From Cryptomeria japonica (Eukaryota > Streptophyta > Pinopsida > Cupressales > Cupressaceae), in the NCBI RefSeq assembly GCF_030272615.1, contig NC_081411.1:38129140-38193139 (forward strand): a stretch of 64,000 nt of DNA, in the 5' to 3' direction. This document shows, in pieces, positions 54,457 to 64,000 of the stretch; within the stretch, counting starts at the first letter, position 1; every line of letters begins with the position of its first letter. The notes beneath the pieces were generated by a model. That model saw nothing but the letters and a program-made list of their open reading frames with translations, searched no databases and was not told where the DNA came from. The position numbers were made by a program, and so were the translations under genes.

Positions 54457-57063
54457 ATGGATCAAGGTTAGTTTTTGTTAATTTTTGTCTTTCTTTCTCG
54501 TTTATTCAATTTGTTTTACATTTTAAATTTAATTTCGTTTATTTTGATTAGGTTTTTTTTTTTGTTTCAAAAACTAGATTCTAATAATCCACAACAACAA
54601 CAAACAAATGCACCTCCTGAAAACCCTGAACAAAACCCACAAGATACACCTCCAGTTCCTTCTTTTGACTGTATAGTTGAAATGTAGGAGCAATTGATTA
54701 ATCAATCAGAGAAAAATGCATCTAAAATAAATAAACTGATTAATAAATTGAAAAAATATGAGCTTGAGAATCATAAATCCCTCGCCACTAGCCTAGAAAC
54801 ATTATCTAGTGGTGCCACAACCATTTCAACACAAATTACAAAATGGGGAAACTTTAGGGATATGTGTCATCAATACTATGTTGGTGGGTTATCATACGAG
54901 GGAGTGAAAAACAAAAATATTAGTAAACAACAAATATGTGGCCTTTTTGTTGATCCTAAAACTGGTCAGTTGTTACCTCTTAATGCAAAGAGGTTTCCCA
55001 TACATTGGTGTACCAATGTGCAGATGAAGAAACTTTTTTTGGTAGAGGTGGTGGATGGTCTTTGATGATCCACCTTGTAATAATTATGAGGTGCCATTGT
55101 ATTTTTTGAGAAAAGTATAGTGGGAGTTTTTCCTCAATGTGTGGCCAAATTATTTTGACATGAGAGAGTTACATGGTAGAGGTGGTGGCTCTTACCTAGA
55201 TAGACCTAGAGCTTGTAGGCAATTAGCCCCGAAGAGTCACCGCCCCCTAGCACCCAAACCGAAGGTGCATTAGGCTATCCCAGTAAAGCTAAAAGAGTCG
55301 ATGGAGCTACAGAGTCTTCAGGTGGCCACAACATTGAATTGTGCCATCATCCAGTAAGGGACACAGTTAGCACACCCTCTTGTATTGGATGATGAGCCAT
55401 TATTTTCTCCAGGTGCCGATAGAGAGCCCATTCAGCATGTGTGTGTTTGTTGCTCGAGTATATGCTCAATGACGTATGATGCAACTGCTGCAAATGGATC
55501 CACATCTCATTTATGCATGATTTGTAGGAGTAGATGTCAGAACCACATGACTGAGGATGTGGCATTGATAGAGGAGTTGATGGACATGTTGTTTGGCCAT
55601 TAACAATAGACATAGGTGTGTTGATTTGAATTCATATCATTTTATTTATTAGTCACTTTAAATTTGTAATTACATAAATGAATTTTTATTTATACATCGA
55701 TTTAAATTGATACAAATAATATGCATTTCAGGATGTAGTAGCGGTATCCCATACTCCTCCCGCAGTTACTACAGCTGCAACTTCAATGTTTGAGGTATAA
55801 ATTTTGTAACGTATTAAAATAGAATAGTACACTTTAAATTCAAAAAAATTACAAGGTATACTAACTATCTTTAATGCTTGGTCCAATTCTTGGTTTGTAG
55901 GTGTTGATAGGGGACCAAATGTCCTAGATTGATGACATCACTCTCTCAGCGATCGATTTTGGCCTACGCTATACATTATCATATTTTGTACACCCTTTTT
56001 TATGTATTGATTTGATGGAATATGCACGTCATTTCATTTTAGATTTTTAAAATTATGTTTAATATATTATCTATACTAATATCTCATGTTAATTTTCTTG
56101 TTTTAGGGTACCCCCTCCGCATCTACGCCTCATCCTAAGCAAAATAATTCCTCAAAGATGCAAAAACGTGGGAAGAATCTAATTGAACACATTTTTAGTT
56201 GTACAATTGTTTGAAAATATTGGAATTGTCTTAGTTGGGATTTGTAGATTGATTAGTGTTTTTTGTCTATTTTACATGTACAACAACCATTTAGCTATGT
56301 GGATTTCTTGAATGCACCTGATTCGCCCATGGATCGATAGAGGGCACAAGTGTGTATCTCTACTTTATTTTCTTGATTTCATGATTATATGCATGTGTAC
56401 ATGTGAACTTGTGATAAATTATAATCTTATAATTTTTTCATATAGGAAATATCCATAAGTGCTTCATTAATGGCGAGCCCTCCTCCATGCACTGGAGAAG
56501 CATCTCAAGATCTAGTACACTTTTGTTTGATATATTATATTAATTATTTTTAACCTACAATACTTATCATTATATTAATTGTATTTAATCTTTGATCATT
56601 TTTTGTATAGGTAATAGCGACAGTTTCTCCATCGATGGTGAGCCATCCTCAGTCCATTGGAGAAGCATCTCAGACATGGGTACATCATTCTTCTCTAAAT
56701 TATAGCTTTTAAGTGTTTTTTATGTAAATATGTTAGTACATTGTATTATTTATACATTTAATCTACAATGTCCCCCTTCGCGGTTCAGCCATAATGTGGA
56801 TCCTTTTAAGTTTGTCTTTAAGAAAACTCTTAATAGTGACAAGGAGAGGAGAGTGTAGACATTAGCTCTGAGATCAGCCGATGAGGTAATCTACATTTCA
56901 ATTGCAAAGAAATTATAGTTAAATGCACAGTTATGTTGTTAATTGTGAACTATTTTTTACAAAAAAATTCTAACTTGGCTTTTGAATAGTGGTTTTGTAG
57001 CCATCTACAGAGCTATGTACTCCATCAAAGAGGCTCGATTTTGATGATCCACCACAAGTTTAG
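54457..57063 (+). pseudogene. Second copy of the accessory gene (element B)
   Basis: Exon 1 is ten bases (MDQ), intron 54,467-54,577, then DSNNPQQQQTNAPPENPEQN, one TAG (54,685), a Lys-rich helical part and WGNFRDMCHQYYVGGLSYEG, QICGLFVDPKTGQLLPLNAK and WCTNVQMKKLF. After a frameshift at about 55,035 comes WWMVFDDPPCNNYEVPLYFL and PNYFDMRELHGRG, matching element A's accessory protein block by block. The tail has a CVCCSSIC cluster (ORF to 55,603) and small exons at about 55,733, 56,108, 56,444, 56,612, 56,770 and 57,001, of which two are tandem copies (SPP.CTGEASQDL and SHPQSIGEASQTW). It ends TPSKRLDFDDPPQV and stop, like KRPRDVIDD in the other copy. No transposase accompanies it in the window. 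Confidence 0.6.
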
Positions 57064-57700
57064 GATCATATAGAGTTAGTTGTGGTCATAAAATGACCAA
57101 TACTTGTAGATATACTCTACATTTTTATTATATATCGATTTAGACATGGCATATGCAACATTTTTGTAATACTTGTATTGCCTTGGCATACATGCCTTTT
57201 ATATATATATATATATAAATGTTGATATTTGATCCAATAAATGTTTATTGATTTCATTATTGTGTATTCGTTGTATTTCATGGTTTCCCTTTTATAAAGT
57301 TAATTAATCATTTTCCTATGTAATCAACAATATGAATATAAACAACAAAAATCTATGATATAAAACACTGCAATCATGGAATATGATTTGATATAATTTC
57401 TAAAATGTTGAATTAACCCTACAAAACTCCTTGTATTCAGTTCATTATTGTGTATTCGTTGTATTTGGTGGCTTCCCTTTTATAAATTTATATGAATATT
57501 TGCTTATGTAATAAACAATATGTGTGTGGTGTAAGAGCATCCTCATGCTCGCAATGGTCAAATTTTGGTTCTCATGTTTGGGGTCATTTGGATCAAAGAT
57601 GTAAAATTTTCTCAATTATTGTCAAAGTTGCTCAATTGTCGTTGAAGTTATCAAAGTTGTCAAAGTTATCAATGTTTGGCTTTATTTGGATAAAAGATGT
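57064..57700. repeat. AT-rich spacer with about 187-bp direct repeat
   Basis: ATTATTGTGTATTCGTTGTA...CTTCCCTTTTATAAA...TATGTAATCAACAATATG appears at 57,257 and again at 57,443. After that GATGTAAAATTTTC occurs twice (57,598 and 57,698). No gene. Confidence 0.7.
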
Positions 57701-59385
57701 AAAATTTTCCCAGTTGTACACAAACTCATTTAATGAGAACATCCACATGGGTAGTTTTACACTAGGCATTCTCCTCTCATACATCTCAAAGCATTGGAAA
57801 GTCGAGAGTCATACCCTACCGATGCGATCTCTCAAGTGCCATTAGTCCAAAAAATTATCAAATTTTGAAGGACTATTTTTTCCAATCCAATACACATATG
57901 ATCAATTTATTTGAACCTATGTGGTTATTTGAGGCTCCTCTACAATGGCCTATATTGGTTTTTGATGACTCGGAGCCTTTTTCAATTGGTAACATTTTTT
58001 CGCCTGCTACAAACACCATTAGTTGCATGCAATGCAAAGTTGGAAGATAGGGTAGAATTGATATGGTTCATCTTGTTCACAAACTGACATTAGGAGCATG
58101 TCTGAGTGGTTAGGTTTACACTAGGCATTCTCCTCTCATATATCCCAAAGCACTAGAACATTTAGAGTCATACCCTACTGGTGTGATCTCTCAAGTGCCC
58201 TGAGTCCAAAAAATTATCAAACTTTGACAGACTATTTTTTCCAATCCAAGAGACATGATTGATACATTTGAACATGTGGTATTTCTTGAGGCTCCTCTAC
58301 AATGGCCTATCTCAGTTTCTAATGACTCAGAGCCATTTTAAATTGGTAGCATTTTATCGCCTACTGCAAAAATTGTCAGTTGCATGCAATGCAAAGTTGC
58401 AAGATAGGGTAGAATTGATTTGGTTCACCCCATGCACAAACCAATGTCATGAGTACATATAGGTGGGTAGGCTTACACTATGTATGCTCCTCTCATGCAT
58501 CCCAAAGTGCTGAAACATTGAGAGCCATACCGTATCAGCGCGATCTCTTAAGTGCGCTGAGTCTAAACAATTGTCAAACATTGATGGACTATTTCTTCCA
58601 ATCTAGGACACATATGATCAATCCATTTGAACTTGTGGGGTCATGTGAGGCTCCTCTACAATAGACTATCTTGGTTTCTGATGAATCAAAGCCATTTTCA
58701 ATTAGTACCATTTTTTCGCCTGCTGCAAAAACCATTAGTTTCATGCAATGCAAAGTTGCAAGATAGGCTAGAATTGATTTGGTTCATCATCTGAACAAAC
58801 TGACATCTGAGCACTTTTGGTTGGGAATTTTTGCACTAGGCATGCTCCTCTCATGCATCCCAGAGCACCGAAATGTCGAGAGTCATACCCTACCAACGCG
58901 ATTTCTCAATTGCCTTGAGTCCAAAAAACTATCAAACTTTGACAAATTGTTTTTTCCAATCCAAGATAGATATGATTCATCTGTTTGAACCTGTGAGGTC
59001 AAGTGAGGCTCCTCTACAATGTTCTATCTTAGTTTCTGATGAGTTAGAGCCATTTTTAATTGGTAGCAATTTTTCGCCTACTGCAAAAACTGTCAGCTGC
59101 ATGAAATGCAAAGTTGAAAGATAGGGTTGAATTGATTCAGTTTGTATAGTGCATAAATCCATGTCATGAGCATATCTAGGTTGGTATGTTTACACTAGGT
59201 ATTCTCCTCTTGTGAATCCCAAAGCACAGGAACATCGAGAGTCATTCCCTACTGGCGTGATCTGTCAAGTTCCCTAAGTCCAAAAAATTGTCAAACTTTG
59301 ACAAACTATTTCTTCCAATCCATGACACATATGATCGATCTGTTTGAACCTGTGGGGTTGCGTGAAGCTCCTCTACAGTAAAATT
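57700..59385 (+). repeat. 358-bp tandem repeat array, about 4.7 units
   Basis: The marker ACACTAGGCATTCTCCTCTC falls at 57,761, 58,118, 58,475, 58,833 and 59,192, spacings 357-359 bp. Units also share GAGAGTCATACCCTAC, AAACTTTGAC-GACTATTTTTTCC and GAGGCTCCTCTACAATGGCC. They differ by scattered substitutions of maybe 10-15 percent. Each unit carries a 60-85-codon frame with no known domain (FEPxxSxEAPLQ...), kept partly open by chance. Satellite-like. Confidence 0.92.
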
Positions 59386-59805
59386 TGGTACAAACATTTC
59401 TTGAACCAGAGCTCATTCACCATAGTAGATGCATTCTCTGAGTTGATAATTTTGTTTGTAACTCCATTTTGGTGTATGTAGTCAATGAGGCTCCTTTTGT
59501 GATGAGTAGTGCGCTCTAGGATATTGGCCTTCCTGCATGTGTAGGCCCCTATTGTAATATTTATTCATTTGGGCAGTGGATAGATATTGTGGGTCACCAA
59601 TGCCACTGTGGTTTTTCCTCGTTGAGGTTTTCCACTTATAAACTCCTGTGTTATGGTGTATGTTCTTGTGCTTGCATCATTTCTACTTATTGTTATATTC
59701 TTTTATGGTTACTGGTTACTCAAATACTTTGTTAATAAGGTTAAAATTGATCCCACCAGTAGAACACCGATTCACTCCCCCTCTCAGTGTTCTTGGATTC
59801 CAACA
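59386..59805 (+). repeat. 3' part of a copia LTR
   Basis: Contains GGTTTTTCCTCGTTGAGGTTTTCCAC, CTCCTGTGTTATGG and ends CTCTCAGTGTTCTTGGATTCCAACA, clearly homologous in order to the reverse complement of the LTR at 2,984-3,915. Nothing after it matches a PBS, so the element was cut at the LTR. The beginning is uncertain. A weak copia-integrase-like minus-strand frame near 59,400-59,520 (HQNGVTNK) was not counted. Confidence 0.7.
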
Positions 59806-59949
59806 ATTTCGTCCTTGGGTGTATTGTTTGATGACGATGATATGGGAGATGATTGCAAATCTTCGAAAAGTTTAGGGATAGATGCCATAGGAGAGTCAAT
59901 TTTTTTATGAGGGGATGGTGGGTCATTGCTAGACATGGGTGCATGATTT

Positions 59950-60915
59950 TTATCTATCTCAAAAAGATCGCTTAGGACTCTCTTTACGATATTTGTAAAA
60001 GAGCTTCCTTTCTTTGGAGATGCATTTCAATCCTTGTGAGGTTTTTACCTAGCTGAGTTTTGATTTTGAACTTGTTTGAAGGTGATTTGGCTTTGGTTTG
60101 GTATTGTTCTTTCATTTATATTTTCTATTGTTTGAATTGATTTGACATATTTGAAACTTGGCTTGGTATATGTTGCAACTTTTGTTTTTTGAATTTTTGG
60201 TTGTAGTTGTTCATATTGAGTTTTTTGTTAATACCTGGTTGTTGGATTGACCAATTGTTGACATTGTGTATTTGCTTGAGCATATTGTTGAAATTGTGCC
60301 ATTGGTTGTTTCAGTTGGATATGTTGGACCATTGGTTGAGTTGGTTGGAAATGTTGGACTATTGGATGTGTTGGTTTGACATGTTTAATCATTGGTTGTA
60401 TTAGTTGGACATGTTGGACCATTGGTGGTTTATTCATCATTGGTTGTTGGTTCAAAATTTGACTTGGGATTTGGTCGAATGAAGTTTGATTTGAGACTTG
60501 GTTGAAGTTTGTGCTTGCTACTTGAAATTGTTTCATCATCTCTATTTGAGAGATGAGAGTTGGTATATCTGATCGTTCGATGAGAGCTTTTATATGAATG
60601 GGCTCAATATTTGGATTTGGACCTTGAAATTTTTTAAATAGTTTAGACATTTGGGATCTAATATTTTCATGGGTTTTTCACTTTTTGTTCCAAGATCTCT
60701 TTTTCTCGAGCTATTTTTTCCTCTAGTTGTCGTATTTGGACACTTGTTTCATCATAAAAAGTTTGACCAATATTGTCTTATTGTTGGGTTGGATAGAGTT
60801 GTGATTGTCTTGGATTAAAAAGTGATTGCATTGTGTTATTCATTGGTCCAATCATAGGTTGATATGTCAAACTTTGTTGCATCATAGGAACTTGAAACCT
60901 TGTTTCAATATTCAT
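59950..60915 (-). pseudogene. gypsy-5 gag, Gln/His repeat-rich
   Basis: ATG at 60,915: MNIETRFQVPMMQQSLTYQP, then RQSQLYPTQQ, a stop, a helical QIRQLEEKIARE segment, a frameshift and MSKLFKKFQGPNPNIEPIHI followed by a repeated MVQHxQPTQP tract (60,228-60,480). This corresponds to the Pro/Gln-rich N-terminal gag part of gypsy relatives. The retrotrans_gag core is not seen. Confidence 0.6.
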
Positions 60916-63900
60916 GTCACTATGCAATATTTTTGGGATTTTGATTTTAAGGATGATGTATGCAACTAATGTGACTTAGGTGATTGACAATGCAACTAAA
61001 TTTTTTTGGTCTTTTAGAATTTTGGGAATGACAATGATATGAAACTAAATGCAATCTTAGTAAATGATAATGCAATATAAGGTAAGAATGCAACCTATAT
61101 TTTTGTTATTTTTCAAGATTTGGATAAACTTTTAAAATGCAAACCTCAAGACGCAACCTTGGGAAATTGAAATGAAGTCGAGATCTTAATTGACAAAAGG
61201 ACAAAGGAAAAAATGACAATAGGACAAATGATAATGTCTCACCTATATTATTTGATACTAAGCTAGGTTTGAAAAAATAGTGTTGACAAAAGGACAAATT
61301 TTTTGACAAGGTCAAGACTTCCTAACAACAACTTAGGGTATGATCTAAAGTTTTGATTTTTGAAGTTTGACAAAACCAATTTTGAGACTAAAAGAAAGAA
61401 GGCAATGACAATGACAATACCTAGGAATATCATATGATCTAAAGAAATGATATGATATGACAAAATCAAGATGAGATAAGACTAGGGTTTATGACAATGC
61501 AATGATAAGGATATGTGAGGACCAATGACATGAAATGTGAAAAATGCAACCTAAGCTGAGACCTAATTTTGGGATAATGATAATGCAATGAAGACTTAGG
61601 AAAATGACTCTAAACCTAAGTGCAAAGGAATTGTGACAATGCAATGGACTAAATATGAAAGGCAATGTGAATGTCCTAAGACCTAGGTTTGAACTATGCA
61701 AAGTCTAACGCTAAGTGACATGTATTTTGAGACAAGGATTTCCAATGCTTTGACAAGACATGTTTGAATGTTGGATGAATACTTGGACAAGATTTTGGAC
61801 TCTTTGTTTGAACTTTGTTTTCATTTGAAACTTGTGTTTGACTTGTTGAATGTTGTTTAAATTTTGAAAACAAGGTTGTTTAGGACTACTTGTGACAATT
61901 ATTTTTAATTCAACCTTTTACAAGCATAGAAGACAAGACATTTGTTTGAATTTGACTCAAAAAAATCATACACCTTCAACAACAAATCCTATGGCTGATA
62001 AGGACAATAGGCATTGGATCTCACTTGGTTTTCCAACTATGCCTACTCAAAGAATATACTTAGATGTTTGACCCCACTGGCTCAACCCTTAGCACTCACT
62101 TCTATAGGGCAACCAAGCATTAGTTCCCATGAAAAATATCCATGGCCAACTTTGTATCTCTACTAAGAGCCATAAAAGTGTGAGATGACATCAAAGGTCT
62201 AACCTCTTGTATCAATGACTAGGAAATTTTTGGTCTCTAAGCACAAAAGTTTTTAGGTCTCCAAGCACAAAGGTTTTTAGTCAGGGCATCCATTCGGGTG
62301 GGCATAGGTCTGTTGAATTTAATCATCACTATGCCATTCCAACACCTATTTTTTACAACTTTTGTTGCAAAACACAATTATTGAGAGTGGTTTGGAAGAG
62401 TTTGGCCTCAACTTGTCACCACTTTGGTATGTTCACTCTCACCAGTGCCTGTGTGAAGTGTCCGACAAATCAGGAGGTAGACCCAATTTTAAGGGTAAAA
62501 ACACACAAGAAAAATGAATTAGGACAAGTCAAACATGGTGTTCATTGACCTTTAGAAAACAAAGTGTGCAACTACTCTAAAAATCGTAAACACTTAGTTT
62601 TGATGAAATTATTTGGCTCCATCTTGCAACAAACACATTAATAGTTTCGAGATTATGTCTTTGACAAGCGAGAATAGATGAATGCCTCACAAGGGAACCT
62701 GCACACCCACACAAAGCCATAGAGATTAGCCTTCAAGATCAAAAGAAACACATCAAACACTCCCACCTATTGACTAACTTTAATCTAGAAAACCAAATTT
62801 AAATCTAAATTTAAAAAAGAAATTAATTTAAATTTTAAAAATAAATTTAATCTAATAAAAAAAACAAATATAATCTAAAAACAAAAATTAATCTAAATTT
62901 AAACAATAAAATGAACTTTCTTAGCTAAAAATAAACTTTCCTAAATAAAAAAAAACTAATCTAAACTAAATAGAAAATTAAATAAAAAATTAATTTAAAT
63001 TAAATCTAAGTCTAATCTAAAGTACATTCAAATCTAAATTAATAGAAACTAAATCTAAATCTAAACTAACAAAAATAAAATCTAAATCTAAACTAATTTA
63101 AAACTAGAAAAACCAAACTAATACTAATTCAAAATGACAAAAACAATCCAATTTTTTTTTTAAAAAAGCTAAAACAATCTAATTTTAGATGTATATTTTT
63201 TTAAAATCTTGCACTAAATTTTTTTCAAATCAGCACAAAAGGCATCTTTAAATCTGCATAAAAGCCCTTTTTGGATCTGCACAAAAGTGATTTTATCACC
63301 AAAATGGCTTTAAGGTAGCACAAATGTATTGCATAGGAAGAGCATTTAAATCTGTGTTAAAACAATGTCAAAATCTGCCAATATGTGCCATATAAACCAT
63401 TTTTAAGCAATGCAAATGTGGATAGAGGTATATACTATCTTTTATATTAAAAAAAATCATGTTTTTCATACCAAATGGTAAAAAATGCATTTTCATTCAT
63501 TGTGAATATATCCCAAAATATGTAGAAGAAAGAAAAATGTTTGAAACAACATCAAAATGCCTCAAAGGAAAATGATTGCATCGACGTTATGCTTACAGGG
63601 GACATGGCTGATAATGATATTTCTTCAAGAAACCAGCAAACAAACTTGCAAACACACAAAAAAAAGAAAATCGGTTAGTTCACTAGAAAATATAGATAGG
63701 AAAATGGAATACATCAAAGCCCAAATTATGTAACCAAGAAACATAACAACCTATGGAAATTTATTCTAATACATTCAATGAAAGAATGAAAGCAAAACAA
63801 TAAAATAAATACGCAAACAATTGCAAGGTGTTTCCTTCATTGACCTCCATTGGCTTTATTTCTCCTCCAAATAGAGGATTTGTGGATCTCACCTACAAGT

Positions 63901-64000
63901 GCAAGAGCAAAGTATAAAAGCAAGATCATTTTTGATAGTGTGAGGATACTAGAAGCATGGTTGATTCTGATGAGAAATGCATCCAATTTATAGAAAAATT
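60916..64000. other. gypsy-5 leader, non-coding
   Basis: Mostly A-rich untranslated leader. 62,770-63,130 is low-complexity AATCTAAA/AATTTAAA repeats. The block around 62,080-62,330 (GACCCCACTGGCTC, CCAAGCATTAGTTCCCATG, CAACTTTGTATCTCTACTAA) is the leader module shared with gypsy-2. No gene seen. Confidence 0.6.

Larger units (their letters stand above)
59806..64000 (-). mobile_element. Ty3/gypsy element gypsy-5, gag and leader, runs off the right edge
   Basis: Minus strand: gag frames at 59,741-60,915 and a long leader to the right that shares with gypsy-2 a conserved block (62,030-62,320 versus 16,070-16,450). The 5' LTR must lie beyond 64,000. No protease or pol to the left; the copia LTR tail ends it. 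Confidence 0.75.

Noticed and set aside
57865-59124. Series of 61-83-codon ORFs sharing one peptide
   Set aside because: They are the same frame of successive 358-bp tandem units; no domain and frequent breaks.
59400-59520. Minus-strand copia integrase remnant (HQNGVTNK)
   Set aside because: Only one short motif with a poor surrounding match; the stretch is better explained as LTR or flank.

Overview
The window reads as nuclear DNA of a seed plant, most likely a gymnosperm (conifer). It is AT-rich, almost wholly built from old nested transposable elements, has long low-complexity stretches and contains no intact ordinary gene. The conifer call is inference from the repeat style and from the secoisolariciresinol-dehydrogenase-like SDR family. 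Nothing in the sequence proves a species.

Left part (1-20,800): the tip of a large DNA transposon (called element A here) sits in a decayed Ty1/copia element (768-3,915), which itself sits in a decayed Ty3/gypsy element (gypsy-1, 3,916-7,112). Next comes a structurally complete Ty3/gypsy element (gypsy-2, 7,113-18,694, minus strand) with 812-bp LTRs, ATTAA target-site duplications, primer-binding site and polypurine tract. It keeps gag, protease and an integrase tail but has no reverse transcriptase. It also carries, antisense and next to its 3' LTR, a captured plant-mobile-domain (PMD) gene with its own TATA box and intron. A plus-strand gypsy fragment and a frameshifted hAT transposase remnant follow.

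Middle part (20,800-37,600): one near-complete SDR pseudogene (32,178-33,232) and two isolated copies of the same family's promoter plus exon 1 (near 21,200 and 24,700, opposite strand) are mixed with LTR fragments. One LTR-element end (26,639-28,069) carries the same kind of antisense captured unit as gypsy-2. A gypsy pol remnant (33,680-37,430) is split by the 3' end of a LINE.

Right part (37,600-64,000): a LINE with a 914-bp tandem duplication at its 5' end and an ORF1 is interrupted by element A, an 11.1-kb DNA transposon (41,486-52,598). Element A has CGCG target-site duplications, TTAG/CTAA tips, arrays of GGGCCCC-type palindromes just inside both ends, a decayed DDE-like transposase gene on the plus strand and a multi-exon accessory gene on the minus strand. 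Removing element A and one CGCG restores the LINE reading frame exactly. A divergent second copy of the accessory gene (54,457-57,063) follows the LINE. Then come a 358-bp tandem array (57,700-59,385), the tail of a copia LTR, and the gag and leader of another gypsy element running off the right edge.

The most promising undescribed system is element A with its transposase plus accessory-protein pair. Second is the recurring antisense gene capture beside gypsy 3' LTRs.
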